DNA from: an uncultured Clostridia bacterium
Lineage (GTDB): Bacteria; Bacillota; Clostridia; Christensenellales; Aristaeellaceae
Length of the DNA: 47,781 nt
Direction of reading: 5' to 3'
Assembly: GCA_947166385.1 (NCBI GenBank)
Contig: CAMVEB010000030.1
Coordinates: forward strand, 1-47,781
In this document: positions 43,599 to 47,781 of the stretch, in pieces
Numbering within the stretch: the first letter of the stretch is position 1
Layout: each line of letters starts with the position of its first letter
The notes under the pieces: model-generated
Seen by the model: only the letters and a program-made list of their open reading frames with translations
Database searches by the model: none
Told to the model about the DNA's origin: nothing
Position numbers and translations under genes: made by a program

Positions 43599-44539
43599 AT
43601 ACAACATTCAGGATACTTTGGTTTGAAGATGAGCCAACTTGGTATAATATGGAAAGACTGCGTGTTGAAGGAATTCTAAAAATACACTATCTAATTCCAT
43701 CAATTAATAGAAAAAATGGGGATGATTTCAGTATTGATGAATTAATCGGGAACGATTACGATTTAATATTAATGGATTACAAATTGGCAGACGAAGTAAC
43801 TGGTGATACTATTGTTGCTGCTTTACGAGAAAACAGCATACTAACAGACATATTGTTTTATTCTTCAGAAGAAGAAAATATGTTATCTGCTATTAGAGCA
43901 AAGATGCCACCAATTGATGGAGTTTATTTAACCAAGAGAGATTACACAATTTTTACTGAAAAAGTTGAAAAGATTATTAGTAAAATCGTAAAACGTTCAG
44001 AAGATATAATAAACTTACGCGGGTTTGTTCTCGATAATACCAGTGACTTTGAAATAAGAATAAAGGATATATTGAATAATTGTTGGCAAAAATTTGATGA
44101 TACCCAGAAATTATCTTTGACAGAAGTCCTTTTGAACTTGCTAGAGAACAAGAAAGCAAGGATTACAAATCAAATCAATGAAGTAAAATCAGCATCTGAT
44201 ATCTTTGAATATGCTAATAACGATGAACACTTATTAAGTATTTCCGACAGATTGGATATTTTTCAAGCAGTTTTACCGATCCTCATCACAGTATATCAAT
44301 TACCCTCAACTGCTTGCGTATCAGATTTTAAGCAATACTACATAGATAAAGTAAATATATATCGTAATAGATTGGGACATATTACTTTTAGAGAGAAAAC
44401 AATTCGTATAAAAGGGAAAAAAGTTGAAATAAATCAAGAACTGCATCGACTTCTTAGAAAAAACATAGCAGAAGTTGATTCTTCAATATGCAATATTGAA
44501 GAGTATCTTACAACACATCTGGAAAGGTCAGGTAGATAA
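43595..44539 (+). CDS. Receiver domain fused to a HEPN-like putative RNase
   Basis: A 314-residue protein. Residues 1-130 are a complete response-regulator receiver: acidic pair in LWFEDEP (E11, D12), phospho-acceptor D61 in LILMDYKL, Ser90/91 in LFYSSEE and Lys114 in YLTKRD. Residues about 140-310 are all-helical with YRNRLGH at 256-262, an exact Rx4H motif (R257, H262) with Asn after the Arg, the hallmark of HEPN ribonucleases. No DNA-binding output domain is visible. I infer that phosphorylation by the upstream kinase-like protein controls a toxic RNase. The HEPN assignment rests on the motif and helix pattern. Confidence 0.72.
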   Translation: MNTTFRILWFEDEPTWYNMERLRVEGILKIHYLIPSINRKNGDDFSIDELIGNDYDLILMDYKLADEVTGDTIVAALRENSILTDILFYSSEEENMLSAIRAKMPPIDGVYLTKRDYTIFTEKVEKIISKIVKRSEDIINLRGFVLDNTSDFEIRIKDILNNCWQKFDDTQKLSLTEVLLNLLENKKARITNQINEVKSASDIFEYANNDEHLLSISDRLDIFQAVLPILITVYQLPSTACVSDFKQYYIDKVNIYRNRLGHITFREKTIRIKGKKVEINQELHRLLRKNIAEVDSSICNIEEYLTTHLERSGR

Positions 44540-44679
44540 ACTTTATTTTGGAAAAATGAAAATCGGTTTCTGATAGTGTCAAGCTCATGGCGCAGATCTG
44601 GTCAGCAACATAGCGGGGATTCTCCTTTTTTCACGCCGTTGATGAAGTGCTGGAAGTCATAGTTGTAGGTTCTTTGTCT

Positions 44680-44780
44680 GAATATTCCGGGTTCCGGAAG
44701 CAGGCTTTCCGCCATTCAGAGCAACCTTTCCGCACAATGAATCCGCTGCAGTATTCCGCGCAATGAGACCACCTTTCCGC
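44680..44780 (+). repeat. Left-end transposase-binding repeats of the IS21 element
   Basis: Four TTCCGC cores at 44707, 44728, 44754 and 44775 (spacing 21, 26 and 21 bp) sit in a longer unit resembling TTCCGCxCAATGAGxCCAC. A related GAATATTCCGG lies outside them. Inverted relatives occur near the right end (for example TGAGTCCACCTTTCC read on the minus strand at 47388-47374). Multiple spaced terminal repeats are a hallmark of IS21. Confidence 0.65.
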
Positions 44781-44865
44781 GGAAAGGATCCGGTCAGATA
44801 ATCATCTTTTCTGTAAAATAGGGCCATGGAGTATTACTCCAAGTTTACAGAAAGGAGCCAGAAAC

Positions 44866-46449
44866 ATAGCCCGAAAAATCAACGTAAAGCTCATCCTTGA
44901 GCTACGGGAAGCAAAACTTTCCCGGAACACCATTGCTGACAGCCGGCACATTGCCCGGAATTCTGTCAGCGACGTCTTCCGCATTGCGGAAGAGCGCGGC
45001 ATCACATACCGTGACGTACGTTCTCTTTCCGAAGCGGAAGTCTATAGCATGTTCTACCCAGACAGACATGCCGTAGAAAACATTTATTCTCTCCCGGATT
45101 ACGAGCATGTACACAATGAACTGAAAAAAGTAGGTGTAACACTCTATCTGCTCTGGGAAGAATATCAGTCCAATTGCCGCAGCGAAGGAACCCTGCCCGT
45201 TGGAAAAACGAAATTCTACGAGGGATATCAGGATTTCGTCATCTCCAGAAACCTGACAAACCACATTGAGCACAAATCAGGCGAAAAGGTGGAAGTGGAT
45301 TGGTCAGGGAAAACCATGTCCTACATCATTAGGGATACCGGAGAGATCGTTCCGGTTAATCTGTTTGTGGCCACACTTCCTTACAGCCAGTATTCTTACG
45401 TGGAAGCATGTCCGGACATGAAAATGGATTCATTCCTTCGTTGCCATGTCCATATGTATGAATACTTCGGAGGCGTTCCGACCCGGACGGTTTGCGACAA
45501 TCTCAAAACCGGCGTGGTTAAGCATCCAAAGGAAGGAGATATCGTCCTGACGCAGGACTACGAGGCACTGGGTCTCCATTATATGACCGCCATCATGCCG
45601 ACAGGCGTCAGGAAGCCCAAGCAGAAAGCTTCTGTGGAAGGCACTGTGGGTAAGATTGCAACGGCAATCATCGCAAGGCTTCGTAACAGAACGTTCTACT
45701 CTCTGCCCGAACTGAATCGTGCCATATCGGAAAAGCTCTACGACTTCAACCATGCCCCGTTCCTGAAACGGGAAGGCAGCCGGGCGGAAGTATTCGAGGA
45801 AGAAAAACGGGATCTGCATCCACTTCCGTCTCTTCCGTATCAAATAGCCAAATGGGTATACGGCAGAGCAATCAACCTGGATTACCATGTGGTATATGAA
45901 AAAAACCGGTATTCCTGCCCGTATCAGTATGCAGAAAAAAAGATGGTTGACCTGCGAATCACTGAATCCACACTGGAGATTTACTACAAGGGCGAACGTC
46001 TGACGACGCATAACCTCTTCCCGGAATACGTGAATAACCGTTATTCCACTCACGAGGAGGATATGCCGCCAGAATTCAGGAAAATCAAACCATGGGATGA
46101 CGAGAGAATCAGAAACTGGGCGGCACGCATTGGCCCAAATACGCTCAAAGTAATAAACTGTATTTTCTCGAACGTGCCCATAAAAGAACAGGGCTACAAT
46201 CCATCCCTGTCTGTCCTGAATCTCAGCAAGAAGTATTCAGATGGCCGCCTGGAAACTGCTTGCGAGCTGGCATTAACAAGGGGTATCAGGTCGCCCCGTT
46301 ACCATCATATTAATGCAATCCTTTCTGCGAATCAAGACACGTATTACCTCGAGCAGAAAGCGCTTCCCGACATTGACGATTCCTCCATGGGGTATCTCCG
46401 TTACACTTCCGCTACTGCCGTGAAGGGAGGTGACGGACATGTTGAATGA
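44866..46449 (+). CDS. istA: IS21-family transposase IstA (probable AUA start)
   Basis: A DDE transposase of 527 residues if translation begins at ATA 44866. The first 60 codons encode a clear helix-turn-helix (RKINVKLILELREAKLSRNT, then DSRHIARNSVSDVFRIAE) in frame with the rest, but contain no ATG, GTG or TTG. The first ATG is at 45049, which would delete this DNA-binding domain. AAGGAG at 44851-44856 is 9 nt before ATA, where family members normally have an ATG start. Catalytic residues: D in VEVDWSGKT (about 144), D in VCDNLKTG (about 212), E in ASVEGTVGKI (about 258). Confidence 0.85.
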   Translation: MARKINVKLILELREAKLSRNTIADSRHIARNSVSDVFRIAEERGITYRDVRSLSEAEVYSMFYPDRHAVENIYSLPDYEHVHNELKKVGVTLYLLWEEYQSNCRSEGTLPVGKTKFYEGYQDFVISRNLTNHIEHKSGEKVEVDWSGKTMSYIIRDTGEIVPVNLFVATLPYSQYSYVEACPDMKMDSFLRCHVHMYEYFGGVPTRTVCDNLKTGVVKHPKEGDIVLTQDYEALGLHYMTAIMPTGVRKPKQKASVEGTVGKIATAIIARLRNRTFYSLPELNRAISEKLYDFNHAPFLKREGSRAEVFEEEKRDLHPLPSLPYQIAKWVYGRAINLDYHVVYEKNRYSCPYQYAEKKMVDLRITESTLEIYYKGERLTTHNLFPEYVNNRYSTHEEDMPPEFRKIKPWDDERIRNWAARIGPNTLKVINCIFSNVPIKEQGYNPSLSVLNLSKKYSDGRLETACELALTRGIRSPRYHHINAILSANQDTYYLEQKALPDIDDSSMGYLRYTSATAVKGGDGHVE

Positions 46450-47200
46450 GGAAACCAAGCGTAAGCTGAGGCTGTTGAATCTGGCTTCCATCATTGACAT
46501 CATTGAACAGCAGGACAGCGATGTGCAGACCGTTGCGCTGCCCTTTGACCAGCGCTTCCAGCGAATTGTTGACTTCGTTTTCCAGGAGAAGTACGACGAC
46601 AAGGTTCAGAGACTGATCAAGTCGGCTCATCTACGCTTTGCCAACGCTGACATGCATGACATCTACTATTCACCGAAGCGGCGAATCAACCGGGATGTCA
46701 TGAATGAACTGGCTACCTGCATGTATATCAGGGAAAACAAAAACATCATCCTGCAGGGATATACCAGTTCCGGGAAAACCTATCTGGGATGTGCCCTCGG
46801 AAAGGAGGCCTGCCGCCAGCATTACAGGACACGGTATATCCGACTACCAGATCTGTTGGATGACGTCAAAGAGAAAGCTACTGAAGTATACGGCAGAGAG
46901 AAACTGCTGAAGAAGTTCTCATCCTACGATGTCCTCATCATTGACGAATGGCTCATGGCCGAACTCAAGAAGGATGATGTAGCATTCCTGTTTGAACTGT
47001 CAGAACGGAGATTCGATCGGGTTTCCACCATCTTCTGTACCCTGTACAAACGGGAGGAATGGATCCCGCGACTCGGGAAAGGAACATTCGCTGAATCCAT
47101 TTATGAACGGTATGCTGCGCATGATGCAATTATTATTGATACTGGCGAGATGAACATGCGCGAGGTCTTTAAAAACGGCACTCTGCGGGAAACAAGGTAA
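46439..47200 (+). CDS. istB: IS21-family helper ATPase IstB
   Basis: A 253-residue AAA+ ATPase that assists IstA in target selection. Walker A is GYTSSGKTYLGCAL (about 105-118) and Walker B is VLIIDEWL (about 163-170). GGAGG lies 9 nt upstream of ATG 46439, and the gene overlaps the istA end by 11 nt, the usual coupling. The sequence looks intact. Confidence 0.92.
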   Translation: MLNEETKRKLRLLNLASIIDIIEQQDSDVQTVALPFDQRFQRIVDFVFQEKYDDKVQRLIKSAHLRFANADMHDIYYSPKRRINRDVMNELATCMYIRENKNIILQGYTSSGKTYLGCALGKEACRQHYRTRYIRLPDLLDDVKEKATEVYGREKLLKKFSSYDVLIIDEWLMAELKKDDVAFLFELSERRFDRVSTIFCTLYKREEWIPRLGKGTFAESIYERYAAHDAIIIDTGEMNMREVFKNGTLRETR

Positions 47201-47258
47201 TCAATCCGGCGGTGAGGGATAACCTTTCCCGCGTTGTCCTCGCCGCCAAGCCGCTCTC

Positions 47259-47289
47259 TAGGGGGAAGGACTTTCCCTCCTTCCCCCTA
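47259..47289 (+). terminator. Hairpin downstream of istB
   Basis: TAGGGGGAAGGA (47259-47270) and TCCTTCCCCCTA (47278-47289) form a perfect 12-bp stem with a 7-nt loop, 58 nt after the istB stop. There is no T-run, so it may protect the transposase mRNA or limit readthrough rather than act as a classic terminator. Confidence 0.5.
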
Positions 47290-47421
47290 TGCCGCGGGGG
47301 CACACCCCCATCTTCCCGGCAGCGCAGACAATCCGCAATCAAAAAATGATCCGCGAGCGGATCTGATCGGTGGAAAGGTGGACTCAATCAGCGGAAAGAT
47401 TGCTCTCTTCGAGAGCGAGAA

Positions 47422-47569
47422 CCGGGTCTTTCGACCCGGAATAATCACTTTGTCTATTCAGCTTGTCACATCTGCCTTGGTTTGAGCTTCTGTCAGCACA
47501 GTGAATCGTGAGGTTATCCCAGATGCAAATTCCGGACGATCGGTGCCGCTCCGCGGCACCGGAATAATC
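47422..47569. repeat. Two hairpins each ending in CCGGAATAATC
   Basis: CCGGGTC-TTTC-GACCCGG (47422-47439) and CGGTGCCGC-TCC-GCGGCACCG (47541-47561) have unrelated stems but the same 11-nt ending CCGGAATAATC (47436-47446 and 47559-47569). Read inward this is GATTATTCCGG, close to GAATATTCCGG at the left end of the insertion sequence, so they are probably part of its right-end recognition array. Confidence 0.5.
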
Positions 47570-47781
47570 GAGTGGAAGTTAGTCCTTCACCGATAAATAG
47601 GCCGGCTAAAATCCACTACCACTGGCGTACATTCTTTCGAGCATAGGCCTCGTTTACTGACCTTCATACTGCGGATCTGAAAGAGTAACTTCCAGTTTTG
47701 GAACTGTTTTGAGCTTCTTCCTTATGATAACACAGAAACCATCAAATTAACATAATAGGTCGACCTTGAGCGTTTCCAGGA
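47570..47781. other. Right non-coding segment
   Basis: No gene is supported. Short complementary pieces (AACTTCCAGTTTTGGAACTG) and AT-rich sequence are present. It may include the true right end of the insertion sequence or flanking element DNA. Confidence 0.35.

Larger units (their letters stand above)
44577..47569 (+). mobile_element. IS21-family insertion sequence (ends approximate)
   Basis: istA and istB are flanked by inverted clusters of short repeats, as expected for IS21. Left: GAATATTCCGG at 44680-44690 and TTCCGC at 44707, 44728, 44754 and 44775. Right, inverted: GGAAAGG/GCGGAAAG at 47372-47398 and CCGGAATAATC at 47436-47446 and 47559-47569. Possible tips are TGTCAAGCTCA (44577) and TTCAGCTTGTCA (ending 47468), which match in inverse at 9 of 11 positions, but no target duplication is evident and the true right end may be further out. 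It lies 37 bp after the receiver-HEPN gene. Confidence 0.65.

Overview
The window carries the conjugation and maintenance backbone of an integrative and conjugative element (ICE) from a Bacillota host, most likely a gut or rumen Clostridia. Three things point there: the gene set and order (ParA/ParB, DnaD-like initiator, class B sortase, PcfB/VirD4, Maff2, VirB6-like, PrgI, VirB4, NlpC/P60, DUF4315/DUF4366, topoisomerase III, a giant N6-methylase/SNF2 protein, MobC, MOBP relaxase), strong AGGAGG ribosome sites, and gram-positive surface features such as sortase and Cna_B domains. No integrase, recombinase or attachment site is visible, so the element's ends lie outside the window or were lost.

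Layout. 1-500: non-coding leader ending in an attenuator-like hairpin. 507-3208: partition genes and replication initiator. 3226-12522: sortase and a 2,730-residue thioester/Cna_B adhesin. 12598-13764: small membrane protein and an Rpn-type nuclease cassette with its own promoter and terminator. 13849-26816: mating channel (type IV secretion) operon, topoisomerase and small accessory genes. 26876-35117: giant methylase/helicase gene with a second gene (TnpV) nested in another frame, DUF3849 protein and MobC, closed by a terminator. 35196-36867 (minus strand): a reverse transcriptase with an upstream structured RNA, wedged between mobC and the relaxase gene. 36956-38395: relaxase. 38396-44539: AT-rich cargo with an AlbA_2 (Schlafen-type) protein, then an operon of a cytosine-5 methyltransferase, a double-GHKL ATPase/kinase and a receiver-HEPN protein. 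44577 to about 47570: an IS21-family insertion sequence; the rest to 47781 is non-coding.

The most notable finding is the reverse transcriptase locus. It looks like a DRT2-type antiphage system, in which a reverse transcriptase copies a noncoding RNA by rolling-circle template jumping and so assembles a repetitive toxic gene (neo). Here the predicted template holds a perfect -10 box (TATAAT, 36691-36696) upstream of a perfect -35 box (TTGACA, 36791-36796) on the same strand. They are in the wrong order in the chromosome. Joined as tandem 123-nt repeats they would sit exactly 17 bp apart, and 123 is 41 codons, so a stop-free reading frame continues through every repeat.

A second candidate system is the 40109-44539 operon. 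A DNA methyltransferase is translationally coupled to a protein with a MORC/Hsp90-like ATPase at its N-terminus and a histidine-kinase core at its C-terminus, then to a receiver domain fused to a HEPN-like module with an Rx4H ribonuclease motif. This suggests a phosphorelay-controlled RNase defence. Together with Rpn and the AlbA_2 protein, the element looks like a carrier of several defence systems.
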